In this document: positions 13,999 to 23,770 of the stretch, piece after piece | Layout of the letters: the number at the start of each line of letters is the position of its first letter | How positions within the stretch are numbered: the first letter of the stretch is position 1 | Assembly: GCF_014858005.1 (NCBI RefSeq) | Contig: NZ_JACYOT010000015.1 | Location: forward strand, 1 to 64,000 | Direction of reading: 5' to 3' | Length of the DNA: 64,000 bases | Origin: Propioniciclava soli | GTDB taxonomy: Bacteria; Actinomycetota; Actinomycetes; Propionibacteriales; Propionibacteriaceae | Notes under the pieces: generated by a model | Databases searched by the model: none | The model's input: only the letters and a program-made list of their open reading frames with translations | What the model was told of the DNA's origin: nothing | Program-made: the position numbers and the translations under genes

Positions 13999-16900
13999 AT
14001 GTCACGTCCCCACCGTGTGCTCGCTACGTCGTTGGCCGTCGCGCTGGCCGTCGCCACCGCGTCCGCGGCCCTCCCGACGTTCGCCTCCGCGGCGCCCGCC
14101 AGCCCGGCGCCCGCAGCCCCCCGAACCGTCACGCTGGTAGGCAACCTGCAGGACGAACTCGGCTGCAGTGAGGACTGGCAGCCCACCTGCGCGGCCACCG
14201 CGCTCACCCTGAAGCCCGACACCACCACCACCTACGCCGCGGACTTCGCCGTCCCGGCCGGCACGTGGGAGTACAAGGTGGCGCTCGACGGGGCGTGGGA
14301 TGAGTCCCACCCGAGCACCAACCTGCCGCTCGTGCTGCAGGGGCCGGCGTCCCTGACGTTCAGCTACGACGACGAGACCCACGCCGTGGGCGTCCGGCCC
14401 GCCGAGCTCTCGGGCCCGGCCACGGACGCCGACGCGGCGCTCGCGCTCACCTCGCTGCGCGAGCCCGTGACGCGCGAGCAGTTCTACTTCGTGATGGCCG
14501 ACCGGTTCGCCAACGGCGACCCCAGCAACGACACCGGCGGCCTGACCGGCGACCGGCTCGCCACCGGGTTCGACCCCACCGACAAGGGTTTCTACCATGG
14601 CGGCGACCTCGCCGGCATCAGCGAGCGGCTCGACTACATCGAGGGTCTCGGCACCACGGCCATCTGGCTCACGCCGAGCTTCAAGAACCGCCCGGTGCAG
14701 GGCAGCGGCGCGGACGCGAGCGCCGGCTACCACGGCTACTGGATCACCGACTTCACCCAGATCGACCCCCACCTCGGCACCAACGAGGAGATGAAGCAGC
14801 TCATCGACGCCGCCCACGCGCGCGGCATGAAGGTCTACTTCGACATCATCACCAACCACACCGCCGACGTCATCGACTACGCCGAGGGCCAGTACAGCTA
14901 CCTCACCAAGGAGGCCGCGCCGTACACCGACGCCGCCGGCACCGTCTTCGACGACCGCGACTACATCAACCAGCCGTTCCCCGCCCTGGATCCGGCCACC
15001 TCGTTCCCGTACACCCCGGTCTTCCGCACCGAGGCGGACGCCGGCGTCAAGGTTCCCGCCTGGCTGAACGACCGCACCCTGTACCACAACCGCGGCGACA
15101 GCACGTGGTCGGGGGAGTCCAACACCTACGGCGACTTCGTGGGCCTGGACGACCTGTTCACCGAGCGGCCCGAGGTGGTCGACGGCATGATCGACATCTA
15201 CTCCACATGGGCCGACTTCGGCATCGACGGGTTCCGCATCGACACCGTCAAGCACGTGAACCTCGAGTTCTGGCAGGAGTTCAGCCCGCGCGTCCTGGCG
15301 GCCGCCCGCGAGAACAACGAGGACTTCTTCATGTTCGGCGAGGTGTACGACTCGACGCCGTCCTACCTCTCGGAGTTCACCACCGCCGGCCAGCTGCAGG
15401 CAGTCATCGACTTCGGCTTCCAGGCCCGCTCGATCGGGTTCGCGCGCGGCAACGCCACCACCGAGCTGCGTTCGTTCTACGCCGCCGACGACTACTACAC
15501 CGACCCCGACAGCAACGCCTACCAACTGCCCACGTTCACCGGGAACCACGACATGGGACGCGCCGCGATGATGCTCGCCGGCGCTGGCCACACCGGCGAC
15601 GACCTCCTGCAGCGCGTCGAGCTCTCCAACGAGCTGATGTTCCTCACCCGCGGTCAGCCGGTGGTCTACTACGGCGACGAGCAGGGCTTCATCGGCTCCG
15701 GCGGCGACAAGGACGCCCGCCAGGACATGTTCGCCACCCAGGTCGCCCAGTACGCCGCCGAGCCGGTCGTCGGCGGGCCGTCCGGGGCGCGCGACCGCTA
15801 CGACACCACCCACCCGCTCTACCGCCAGATCGCCGCGCTCGGTGACCTCACCGAGCGCCACCCGGCGCTGGCCGACGGCGCGCAGATCCACCGGTACGCC
15901 TCCAACGACGCCGGCGTGTTCGCGGTCAGCCGCATCGATGCGACCGAGAACGTCGAGTACCTGGTCGTCGCCAACAACGCCCCCACGGCGCAGGACGTGA
16001 CCCTGGCCACCTACTCCCCGCGCATGATGTTCCGCGGCATCTACGGCACCAACGGTCGGCTCTTCAGCGACGCGGACGCCCGCGTCCACGTCACCGTCCC
16101 CCCACTGTCCGCCGTGGTCTATCGCGCCGCACGCGCCCTGGCCCCGCGCCAGGAGGCACCGGCCGTGGCCCTCACCACCCCGTCCGCCGGGGCTGTCGTG
16201 GGCGGCCGGGCCGAGGTCGCGGCGTCCGTGCCCGAGAACGCGTTCGTCCAGGTCACCTTCGCCCAGCGGCCCGTCGGCACCACCGACTGGACGGTGCTGG
16301 GCACCGACGACAACGCGCCCTACCGCGTCTTCCACGACGTGAGCACCCTCCCGCAGGGCACGCTCGTGGAGTACCGCGCCGTGCTGCGCGACCACGCGGG
16401 CAACGTGTCGGCGTCCTCGACCTACGGCATCGTCGGTGAAGCCAGCACGCCCGGCGGCGACGGGGGCCCCGGCCCGGTCGGCCCCGTCGAGCAGCCCGGC
16501 GCCGTCTCGGTGCCCGGCAGCCACAACGCCGCGATGGGCTGCGCCGGCGACTGGGAGCCGGCGTGCGCCGAGGCCCAGCTCGCCCTCGACGCGAAGGACT
16601 CGGTGTGGAAGCGCACCTACGACGCCGGCACCCTCCCGGCCGGCGACCACGAGTACAAGGCGGCCATCGACAACAGCTGGGATGAGAACTACGGCGCCGG
16701 CGGCGTCCCCAGCGGCGCGAACATCACCTACACCGCCGACGGCGGGCCGGTGACCTTCTATTACGAACACGCCCGCCACTACGCCACCTCGGACGCCGAG
16801 GGCCCGATCATCACCGCGCCCGGCTCCCTGCAGAGCGAGCTGGGCTGCCCGGGTGACTGGGACCCGAGCTGCATGCTGCCCTGGCTGATCGACCCCGACG

Positions 16901-19731
16901 CCGACGGCACGTACACCTTCGCCACCACCGCGCTGCCCGCGGGGAACTACGAGGTGAAGGTCGCGCACGGCCTGTCGTGGGATGAGGACTACGGGGCCGG
17001 CGGCGAGCCGGGCGGGGCCAACATCGGCTTCTCCGTGCCCTCGGCCGGGCTGCTGGTGACGTTCAGCTACGACCTCGCGTCCCACGTCCTCACCGTGACC
17101 AGCGCGGAGGCGGGCGTCGCGCCCGACCTCACGTCAGCCAAGGCGCACTGGCTCACGCGGGATCTCATCGCGTGGCCGGCCGACGGGATCGCCGACCCGG
17201 CGCGCATGAGCTGGCGGATGCACTGGTCGCGCACCGGCGGGCTCGCCATCGACGCCGAGGACATCACGGGCGGACGCTCCGCCCTCCTCACCCTCGACCC
17301 GGCCGGCCTGCCGGCGTCGGTGCTCGAGAGCCACCCGCACCTGGCGGGTTACCTCGCGCTGCGCCTCGACCCGCGTGCGGCTCGGCAGGCCGCGGAGCTG
17401 CTGCGCGGGCAGGTCGCCGTCGGCATGTACGACGACCTCGGACGCCTGCGCGACGCCTCGGGCGTCCAGATCCCCGGCGTGCTCGACGCCCTCTACGCGG
17501 CGCCCGCGCAGCGAACCCGGCTGGGTGTCGCGTTCACCGGGCGCACCCCGCGGCTGACCGTGTGGGCGCCCACCGCGCAGCAGGTCACCCTGCTGACGTG
17601 GCCGGCCGGGGGTGACGGCGACCCGGTGCGCGTCCGCATGTGGCGCTCGGGTGACGGCACGTGGAGCGTCCGCGGCGCGGCCGACTGGGTGGGCCGGGAG
17701 TACGTCTACGAGGTGTCGGTGTTCGTGCCGGCGACCGGTGCGGTCGAGACCAACCTCGTCACCGACCCCTACGCCGTGGGCCTCACGCTGAACAGCCAGC
17801 GGTCGGTCGTCGTTGATCTGCGCGACCAGCGGTGGCAGCCCGAGCAGTGGCGCACGGCGTCTGCCCCGGCGCTGCGCGACGAGGTGGACCAGACGATCTA
17901 CGAGCTGCACGTGCGCGACTTCTCGATGGCCGACCCGGACGTGCCGGACGAGCTCCGGGGCTCCTACCTGGCGTTTGCCGAGAACGGCTATGGGCGGCGT
18001 CACCTGGAGGCGTTGGCGGACGCCGGCCTGAACACCGTGCACCTGCTGCCGACGTTCGACATCGCGTCCATCGAGGAGGATCCGGCGCGGCAGACGACGC
18101 CAGACTGCGACCTGGCGTCGTTCGCGCCCGACAGCTCGGAGCAGCAGCGGTGCGTGACCGCGCAGGCGGACACGGACGCCTTCAACTGGGGCTACGACCC
18201 CTGGCACTTCATGACGCCGGAGGGGTCGTACGCCTCCACGGCCGCCGCGGCGGACGGCGGCAACCGCGTCGCGGAGTTCCGGACGATGGTGGGTGCGCTG
18301 CACGACTCCGGGCTCCGGGTGGTGCTCGACCAGGTGTTCAATCACACCGCCGAGTCGGGTCAGGGGGCCAAGAGCGTCTTCGACCGCATCGTGCCGGGCT
18401 ACTACCACCGACTCAACGCGATGGGGCAGGTCGAGACCTCGACGTGCTGCCAGAACGTGGCGACCGAGCACGCCATGGCGCAGAAGCTGATGGTGGACGC
18501 CGTGGTGCTGTGGGCGCGCGACTACAAGGTCGACGGGTTCCGGTTCGACCTCATGGGGCATCACTCGCAGGCCAACATGGCGGCGGTGCGCGCGGCGCTG
18601 GACGCCCTCACCCCGGCCCGCGACGGGGTGGACGGCCGCGCCGTCACGCTCTACGGGGAGGGGTGGAACTTCGGCGAGGTCGCCGATGATGCCCGCTTCC
18701 CGCAGGCCCGGCAGGGGGCGCTCGATGGCACGTCGATCGCCACGTTCAACGACCGGCTGCGCGACGGCGTCCGGGGCGGCGGGCCGTTCGACGACGACCC
18801 GCGCACCGACCTGGGGTTCGCCTCGGGTGGGTCGAGCGCCAACGACACCGATCTGGTGCAGATCGGGCTCGCGGGCAACCTGCGCGAGTTCGGCCTGCGC
18901 AGCCAGGAGACCGGCGAGCTGACCACCGGGGCGGGCATCTCGTACAACGGTGACCCCGCCGGGTACGCGAGCGACCCGGACGAGATCGTCAACTACGTCG
19001 ACGCCCACGACAACGAGACGCTGTTCGACATGCTCACCTACAAGCTGCCGGCCGACACCCCGATGGCCGAGCGCGTCCGGCTGAACAACGTGGCGCTGGC
19101 GACGACGTCGCTCTCGCAGTCGGTGAGTTTCTGGCACGCGGGCACGGATCTGCTGCGCTCCAAGGGCCTCGACCGCGACTCCTACAACAGCGGCGACTGG
19201 TTCAACCGGCTCGACTTCACGATGACCGACAACGGGTTCGGGCGTGGGTTGCCCCCGGAGGGTGCCAATGGGGGGAAGTGGGCGATCATGCGTCCGCTGC
19301 TCGCCGATCCGTCGCTGAAGCCGACCCCGGCCGACATCCAGACCAGCGCGGCGATGGCGGAGGACCTGCTGCGGCTGCGGTTCTCGACGGACCTGTTCCG
19401 GCTCGGTGATGCGGACCTGGTCGAGCAGAAGGTGTCGTTCCCCGTCTCGGGCACCGATGCCGGCGACCCGCAGGTGATCGTGATGCGCATCGACGACACG
19501 GTTGGCGTCGACGTCGATCCGCGGCTGCGGAACGTGGTCGTGGTGTTCAACGCGAGCGGCGCGGCGATCGAGCAGCCTGTGCCCGGGCTGGCGGGCGCGT
19601 CGCTGCGGCTCTCCGACGTGCAGGCCAACGGCGCGGACCCGGTGGTGCAGACCGCGACGTGGGACGCGGCGTCCGCCACCGCCCACGTCCCGGCCCACAC
19701 CGTGGCCGTGTTCGTGCAGCAGCAGAGCTGA
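13999..19731 (+). CDS. Secreted alpha-amylase/pullulanase fusion (GH13 + GH13_14)
   Basis: A 1910-residue extracellular enzyme with a signal peptide (about 1-33, ending ASAAPA). Domains: X25-like pullulanase module (about 48-140); alpha-amylase GH13 (about 160-710) with DIITNHTAD, GFRIDTVKH (nucleophile Asp415), FMFGEVYD (Glu448) and GNHDMG (Asp518); an Ig-like segment (about 717-810); two more X25-like modules (about 835-930 and 938-1037), each with GDW(E/D)P and SWDE(N/D)YGAGG; then a PulA-type pullulanase (about 1044-1910) with IYELHVRDFS, FNWGYDPWHF, GFRFDLMG (Asp1517), YGEGWNFGE (Glu1554) and DAHDNET (Asp1671). It would cut alpha-1,4 and alpha-1,6 links of starch or pullulan. All catalytic residues are present. 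The start at 13999 has CAGGAG six bases upstream; the frame extends further left without homology. It is flanked by two palindromic elements. Confidence 0.93.
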   Translation: MSRPHRVLATSLAVALAVATASAALPTFASAAPASPAPAAPRTVTLVGNLQDELGCSEDWQPTCAATALTLKPDTTTTYAADFAVPAGTWEYKVALDGAWDESHPSTNLPLVLQGPASLTFSYDDETHAVGVRPAELSGPATDADAALALTSLREPVTREQFYFVMADRFANGDPSNDTGGLTGDRLATGFDPTDKGFYHGGDLAGISERLDYIEGLGTTAIWLTPSFKNRPVQGSGADASAGYHGYWITDFTQIDPHLGTNEEMKQLIDAAHARGMKVYFDIITNHTADVIDYAEGQYSYLTKEAAPYTDAAGTVFDDRDYINQPFPALDPATSFPYTPVFRTEADAGVKVPAWLNDRTLYHNRGDSTWSGESNTYGDFVGLDDLFTERPEVVDGMIDIYSTWADFGIDGFRIDTVKHVNLEFWQEFSPRVLAAARENNEDFFMFGEVYDSTPSYLSEFTTAGQLQAVIDFGFQARSIGFARGNATTELRSFYAADDYYTDPDSNAYQLPTFTGNHDMGRAAMMLAGAGHTGDDLLQRVELSNELMFLTRGQPVVYYGDEQGFIGSGGDKDARQDMFATQVAQYAAEPVVGGPSGARDRYDTTHPLYRQIAALGDLTERHPALADGAQIHRYASNDAGVFAVSRIDATENVEYLVVANNAPTAQDVTLATYSPRMMFRGIYGTNGRLFSDADARVHVTVPPLSAVVYRAARALAPRQEAPAVALTTPSAGAVVGGRAEVAASVPENAFVQVTFAQRPVGTTDWTVLGTDDNAPYRVFHDVSTLPQGTLVEYRAVLRDHAGNVSASSTYGIVGEASTPGGDGGPGPVGPVEQPGAVSVPGSHNAAMGCAGDWEPACAEAQLALDAKDSVWKRTYDAGTLPAGDHEYKAAIDNSWDENYGAGGVPSGANITYTADGGPVTFYYEHARHYATSDAEGPIITAPGSLQSELGCPGDWDPSCMLPWLIDPDADGTYTFATTALPAGNYEVKVAHGLSWDEDYGAGGEPGGANIGFSVPSAGLLVTFSYDLASHVLTVTSAEAGVAPDLTSAKAHWLTRDLIAWPADGIADPARMSWRMHWSRTGGLAIDAEDITGGRSALLTLDPAGLPASVLESHPHLAGYLALRLDPRAARQAAELLRGQVAVGMYDDLGRLRDASGVQIPGVLDALYAAPAQRTRLGVAFTGRTPRLTVWAPTAQQVTLLTWPAGGDGDPVRVRMWRSGDGTWSVRGAADWVGREYVYEVSVFVPATGAVETNLVTDPYAVGLTLNSQRSVVVDLRDQRWQPEQWRTASAPALRDEVDQTIYELHVRDFSMADPDVPDELRGSYLAFAENGYGRRHLEALADAGLNTVHLLPTFDIASIEEDPARQTTPDCDLASFAPDSSEQQRCVTAQADTDAFNWGYDPWHFMTPEGSYASTAAAADGGNRVAEFRTMVGALHDSGLRVVLDQVFNHTAESGQGAKSVFDRIVPGYYHRLNAMGQVETSTCCQNVATEHAMAQKLMVDAVVLWARDYKVDGFRFDLMGHHSQANMAAVRAALDALTPARDGVDGRAVTLYGEGWNFGEVADDARFPQARQGALDGTSIATFNDRLRDGVRGGGPFDDDPRTDLGFASGGSSANDTDLVQIGLAGNLREFGLRSQETGELTTGAGISYNGDPAGYASDPDEIVNYVDAHDNETLFDMLTYKLPADTPMAERVRLNNVALATTSLSQSVSFWHAGTDLLRSKGLDRDSYNSGDWFNRLDFTMTDNGFGRGLPPEGANGGKWAIMRPLLADPSLKPTPADIQTSAAMAEDLLRLRFSTDLFRLGDADLVEQKVSFPVSGTDAGDPQVIVMRIDDTVGVDVDPRLRNVVVVFNASGAAIEQPVPGLAGASLRLSDVQANGADPVVQTATWDAASATAHVPAHTVAVFVQQQS

Positions 19732-19747
19732 CGCGGGCCAAGTCGCG

Positions 19748-19795
19748 TTTGGACCCGAGGAAATGGCGCCATGGCGCCATTTCCTCGGGTCCAAA
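19748..19795. repeat. 48-bp perfect palindrome, copy 2
   Basis: Begins TTTGGACCCGAGGAAATGGC; the second 24 bases are the exact reverse complement of the first 24, with no loop, centred at 19771/19772. Same element as at 13837. It sits 17 bp after the amylopullulanase stop, between convergent genes, where it could act as a bidirectional terminator although no T-run follows. Confidence 0.95.
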
Positions 19796-19840
19796 TGCCG
19801 CTCAAGGGGTACCGAGGGGGCCGAGGGGTGCGGGGCAGGG

Positions 19841-21604
19841 TCAGGGGAGCACGCCGGGCAGGCTCATCGGCGGCAGGCTGAGCACGCCCGGCACGGCGAG
19901 ACCGCGGCCCAGCGGCGTGCCGGTGAGCTGGCCCAGGAACAGGCGCCACAGCCGGGGGCCCTCGGCGGCCGGTGCGAGCGCCATGGCCGCGGCCACGGAT
20001 TCTGAGCTCTCGGGCGGCTGGAACGCCGCCAGCGGGTGCGGGCGGGGGTAGGTCATCACCGGCACGGTCGTGCCGGAGCGGCCGAGCAGGCTGCACACCT
20101 CGTCGATGGCGTCCCCGAGGCCGCCGAGCCGGTCGACCAGGCCGCGCTCGGCGGCGTCCGCCCCCGACCAGACGCGGCCCCGGGCGACGGCGCGCAGGTC
20201 CTCGACGGCCATGCCGCGGTCGTGGGCCGCCTTGGCGGTGAAGTCGTCGTAGACGCGGTCGAGCCAGGCGTCCAGGATCGCCCACTCGTCGTCGTCGAAC
20301 GGCCGGTCGGAGGAGAGGATCGCCGCGCGGGGCGAGCCGGCGATCAACGCATGGTTGACACCCACCTTGGCGAGCGCGTCGCGCACCACGAACTTGCCCG
20401 CCAGCACGCCGATCGAGCCCGTGAGCGTGCCCGGCGCCGCGACGATGCGCTCGCAGCCCATGGCCAAGTAGTAGCCGCCGGACGCCGCGACCGACGCCAT
20501 GGACGCCACGACCGGCTTGCCCGAGGCCCGGAGCTGCAGGATGTCGCGACGCAGCGCGTCCGACGCCACGGCCGAGCCGCCGGGGCTGTCGATGCGCAGC
20601 ACCACACCGGCGACGTGGTCGTCCTGCGCCGCCGCCCGCAGGACGGCACCGAGGGTGTCCGAGCCGATGCTCCGCTGGTTGGGCGAGGTGGACGCGTGGC
20701 CGATCTCGATGGCGCCGATGGCCTCGATCACGGCGATGCCCGGCTTGACCGACGGTGTGGGCAGCTGCGCCGCCAGCGCGTGGAACCGGCTCACGCCGTG
20801 GCGCTCCACGTAACGCAGCGTCGGCTCGGCGGCCGAGACGCGCGTCCGCAGCGCCGCATAGGCCTCGTCGCGGTAGCCCACGTGGTCGATGAGGCCGCGG
20901 GCGACCGCGTCCTCGGGGGTGAGCGGCGCGTCGGCCAGGGCGCGGCGCACCTCCTCGGCGGGCACGTCCCGGTCGGCCGCCACGTCGGCGACCAGCCGCT
21001 CGGTGAGTGAGTCGACCAGGCGGCCGAGCATCTCGGCGTTCGGCTCGGTCAAGCCGGTGCGGGTGAAGCGGTCGGCCGCGGTCTTGTACTCATACCGCTG
21101 CCCGAACTCCGGCTGCACGCCCAGCTTGTCGAACGCGCCGCGCAGAAACACCTGGCTCACGGTGAACCCCACCAGCCCCAGCCCGGAGGACGGCTGCAGC
21201 CAGATCTCGTCGAACGCTGCGGCGAGGTGGTAGCCGACGTTGCCCTCGCCCAGCTCGCCGAACGTGGGGCTGAACGCGAGCGTCGGCTTGCCGCTGCGCG
21301 CGAAGGACGTCACGGCCGCGCGCAACTCGTCGGACTGCGCGAACGTGAGCCCACCGCCGGGAAGGACGCCGACCAGTCCGACCACCGTGGCGTCGGTCTC
21401 GGCCTTGCGGAGGTGTTCGACCAGCGTGCGGAGCTGCGGCGTCCGCAGCCCGCGGATCGCGTCGATCGGGTTGTTCGGGGCGGCCTCCGCGACGCCGCGG
21501 CCGAGATCGAGCTCCAGGATCACCTGTTCCCCGGGGCCGCCCGGAATCTGGTCGGCCAGGGGCAAACGGGAGAGCAGCGCGTGCACGGCGGAGGGCAGCT
21601 TCAT
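19841..21604 (-). CDS. sppA: Signal peptide peptidase SppA, long (67K) type
   Basis: A 587-residue serine protease with two tandem SppA/ClpP-fold halves, the form that degrades signal peptides left in the membrane. The N-terminal half carries the general-base Lys in RYEYKTAADRF (about 165) and the C-terminal half the nucleophile Ser in SVAASGGYYLAMG (about 360), preceded by RIDSPGGS. The ATG at 21604 (MKLPSAVHALL) is chosen because the upstream extension has no family sequence. Unlike E. coli SppA no strong N-terminal membrane helix is obvious. It ends convergent to the amylopullulanase. Confidence 0.9.
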   Translation of the reverse strand: MKLPSAVHALLSRLPLADQIPGGPGEQVILELDLGRGVAEAAPNNPIDAIRGLRTPQLRTLVEHLRKAETDATVVGLVGVLPGGGLTFAQSDELRAAVTSFARSGKPTLAFSPTFGELGEGNVGYHLAAAFDEIWLQPSSGLGLVGFTVSQVFLRGAFDKLGVQPEFGQRYEYKTAADRFTRTGLTEPNAEMLGRLVDSLTERLVADVAADRDVPAEEVRRALADAPLTPEDAVARGLIDHVGYRDEAYAALRTRVSAAEPTLRYVERHGVSRFHALAAQLPTPSVKPGIAVIEAIGAIEIGHASTSPNQRSIGSDTLGAVLRAAAQDDHVAGVVLRIDSPGGSAVASDALRRDILQLRASGKPVVASMASVAASGGYYLAMGCERIVAAPGTLTGSIGVLAGKFVVRDALAKVGVNHALIAGSPRAAILSSDRPFDDDEWAILDAWLDRVYDDFTAKAAHDRGMAVEDLRAVARGRVWSGADAAERGLVDRLGGLGDAIDEVCSLLGRSGTTVPVMTYPRPHPLAAFQPPESSESVAAAMALAPAAEGPRLWRLFLGQLTGTPLGRGLAVPGVLSLPPMSLPGVLP

Positions 21605-21725
21605 GGGGCCCAGCGTACGCGTGCCCCCGCCGGCCGGCAGGCCCGGGAGGCCCCCATCTCGACCGTCGCGCCGCGGGTGACAAGGGTCGATGTTAGGTTG
21701 GAGTGACATCGACCCAGGAGGACCC

Positions 21726-22241
21726 GTGCCCGTTCCCGACAGCATCGACCGCTTCGTCCTGCAGCGCTACCTCTCCGATCACCTCACCGGCGCCACGGCC
21801 GGCCTGGGACGCTTCCAGCGGATGGCCAAGGCGTATGGCGACAGCGAGATCGGCGCGGAGATCACCCAGCTCGCCGAGGAAATCCAGGAGGATCACGACC
21901 ACGCGCAGCAGCTCATCGGGCGGCTGGGGCTGAACCAGCCGCGGATCATGCGTGCGCTCGCCGGCGCGGCCGAGGTGGTCGGACGCCTCAAGCCCAACGG
22001 ACGCGGCCCCTTCGCCTCGCCGATGACGCCGCTCCTGGAGTTGGAACTGCTCCGCGGCGCGGTGAACGCCAAGCAGGGGCTGTGGGAGACGCTGGAGCAC
22101 TATGCCGATGAGCTGGGGCTCGATCCCGCCGAGTACCGGCGCCGCGTCCACAACGCCGAGGACCAGTTCTCCCGGCTCAAGGAGCTGCACGCCCGCCTCG
22201 TGCCGGACGCCCTACGCCCGGGCCAGGCCGGGGTGCTCTGA
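21726..22241 (+). CDS. Conserved hypothetical protein, ferritin-like helical
   Basis: A 171-residue, largely alpha-helical soluble protein. Spaced acidic/His residues (EITQLAEEIQEDHDHAQQLI about 45-64, ELELLRGAVNAKQGLWETL about 105-123) suggest a ferritin-like four-helix bundle as in uncharacterised actinobacterial proteins, but I do not assign a function. The GTG start at 21726 is fixed by AGGAGG four bases upstream. It is the first of two short same-strand genes. Confidence 0.75.
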   Translation: MPVPDSIDRFVLQRYLSDHLTGATAGLGRFQRMAKAYGDSEIGAEITQLAEEIQEDHDHAQQLIGRLGLNQPRIMRALAGAAEVVGRLKPNGRGPFASPMTPLLELELLRGAVNAKQGLWETLEHYADELGLDPAEYRRRVHNAEDQFSRLKELHARLVPDALRPGQAGVL

Positions 22242-22259
22242 GCGGTTCGGGCGCGCGCG

Positions 22260-22778
22260 GTGCGCGGCCACGGGGTGTTGTTGGTGCCGGTTCCCGCGTT
22301 GGAGCCGTGGGTGGCGTGGCGCACGGCCCAGTACGACGCCGCCTGGGTGTCCGACGATCCGGCCTTCGCCCACGCGCACGTGACGGTGTTGGCTCCCTTC
22401 CCCGTCGACCGGACGGACGTGGCGGCCCGCGTAGCCCGGGGCGTCCCCCCGTTCTCCTACCGCCTGGCTCGGATCGGCGTCTTCCCCGACGGCGTGATCC
22501 ACGCCGTACCTGAGCCGGCGGACGGCTTCCGTGCCCTGACGGACGCCTGCCGCGCGGCTCTCCCCGACGTGGCGCCGTACTGGGGCCGCGTCCCGGACCC
22601 CACCCCGCACGTGACGCTCGACCGCGTGGGCGAGGGGGTCTCCGCCGCCTCGACGCGGGCACTGCTGGGCGCCGCTCTGCCCGCATCCTGCCGCGCCGAC
22701 AGCCTGGTGCTGACCTGGTGGGAGGCCGGCGCCTGCCGCGTCCTGGAGCGCTTCGAACTGGGTCGGTGGGCCCACTGA
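22260..22778 (+). CDS. 2'-5' RNA ligase superfamily protein (2H phosphoesterase)
   Basis: A 172-residue 2H phosphoesterase-like protein. The two catalytic H-x-T/S-x motifs appear as AHVTVLAPF (about 42) and PHVTLDRV (about 118), spaced as in the LigT/2'-5' RNA ligase group. The family hydrolyses or forms cyclic phosphate or 2'-5' bonds in RNA or small molecules; the substrate here is not known. GTG start 18 bp after the preceding stop suggests one transcript. Confidence 0.8.
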   Translation: MRGHGVLLVPVPALEPWVAWRTAQYDAAWVSDDPAFAHAHVTVLAPFPVDRTDVAARVARGVPPFSYRLARIGVFPDGVIHAVPEPADGFRALTDACRAALPDVAPYWGRVPDPTPHVTLDRVGEGVSAASTRALLGAALPASCRADSLVLTWWEAGACRVLERFELGRWAH

Positions 22779-22789
22779 CGTTGCCCCGG

Positions 22790-22860
22790 GCCTCACTGTC
22801 TGTGAGGCGCGGTCGAGGGAACAGCGACCGGCCCCGAAATCGGTAGATCTCGGGGCCGGT
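22790..22860. terminator. Two hairpins between convergent genes
   Basis: GCCTCAC (22790-22796) pairs with GTGAGGC (22802-22808). A second, stronger stem pairs ACCGGCCCCGA (22827-22837) with TCGGGGCCGGT (22850-22860). No T-run follows either, but position and stability fit termination for both strands. Confidence 0.55.
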
Positions 22861-22876
22861 GGGGGAGCGCTTCGGG

Positions 22877-23770
22877 TCATGACAGCGCGACGAACACCTC
22901 GTCGGTGAACAGGCCCGGGGTCACGCGCAAGCTACCGGCATCGCCTTCTGGGATCAGGAAGACCAGGTTTCCGGTCACGGTCGCTCCTTCGTAGAGCTCA
23001 TTGCTGTCCACCGCGTCCGGCGCGACAGCCGGGTTGTCCCAGGAACCGATGACGTTGCCGCTGGCGGTCACGTACTCGACCGTGACCATCATCGGGGTCT
23101 GTGCCTCCGCGGCGACGCGCGTGATGGTCACGTTCGCCAGCGCGTACGTTTCTCCCGCCGGCGGCTCCTCGTTGAACTCGTTCTCGGCCAGGACCTGGTC
23201 GGTCGCCGCGGCGTCGAACGAGTTCACCACGACGCTCCACTCGTCGTTCGCGATGGCGGTACCCAGCGGGTAGGGGTTCTCGCGCGTGCCTTCGTCGCTG
23301 GACTGGGCGGCCGCCTCCGTGGTGGTCGTGCCCGCCTCGGAGGTGGCGGCCGGAGGCGCAGCAGTGACGGCGCCCCCGCTCGCCTCGGTGAACGCGTTGC
23401 TGATGGCGACGAGTGTCGCCAGCGCGCCGGCGATCGTGCCCACGATGGACACGATGAGCGCGATGATGGCGAGCACCTTCTTCTGGTCGCGCAGGAAGAA
23501 GGTCACGATCGCGAGGATGAACGCGATGGGCAGCAGGATCCACCCGATCACCATGGCACCGGGGACGAGGGCGAAGATGAACCCTGCGATGGCAATGACC
23601 AAGGCGATGAGCCCGAGCGTGCCCTTGCGGGCCGGCCCCGGTGCTGCGGCAGCCCCGCCAGGCCCGGGGGGATAAGTGCCGGGCTGGAATCCGCCCTGGG
23701 GGTGCTGATAATTCTGCGCTGGCGGCTGGTTGTACGGCTGGTCGGGGGGCGGTGGCGTCTGGTTGGTCAT
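22877..23770 (-). CDS. DUF4190/DUF4352-type membrane-anchored protein
   Basis: A 297-residue protein. Residues 1-48 are Pro/Gln/Tyr-rich (PPPPDQPYNQPPAQNY), then two or three hydrophobic segments (about 50-120; LGLIALVIAIAGFIFALV and IGWILLPIAFILAIV), then a Thr/Ala-rich linker (about 135-165) and an extracellular domain (about 170-297) with the DUF4352 style GTRENPYPLGTAIANDEWSV and ETYALANVTITRV. Function unknown; such proteins are common in actinobacteria. The ATG at 23770 is chosen because the tail MTNQTPPPPDQP is the natural N-terminus. Confidence 0.78.
   Translation of the reverse strand: MTNQTPPPPDQPYNQPPAQNYQHPQGGFQPGTYPPGPGGAAAAPGPARKGTLGLIALVIAIAGFIFALVPGAMVIGWILLPIAFILAIVTFFLRDQKKVLAIIALIVSIVGTIAGALATLVAISNAFTEASGGAVTAAPPAATSEAGTTTTEAAAQSSDEGTRENPYPLGTAIANDEWSVVVNSFDAAATDQVLAENEFNEEPPAGETYALANVTITRVAAEAQTPMMVTVEYVTASGNVIGSWDNPAVAPDAVDSNELYEGATVTGNLVFLIPEGDAGSLRVTPGLFTDEVFVALS

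Noticed and set aside
14002..17085. 1027-codon minus-strand open frame
   Set aside because: Antisense to the amylopullulanase, whose catalytic motifs are unambiguous on the plus strand.
19748..19795. Simple rho-independent terminator only
   Set aside because: There is no T-run, no loop, and the same sequence occurs before the gene at 13837, so terminator function alone does not explain it.
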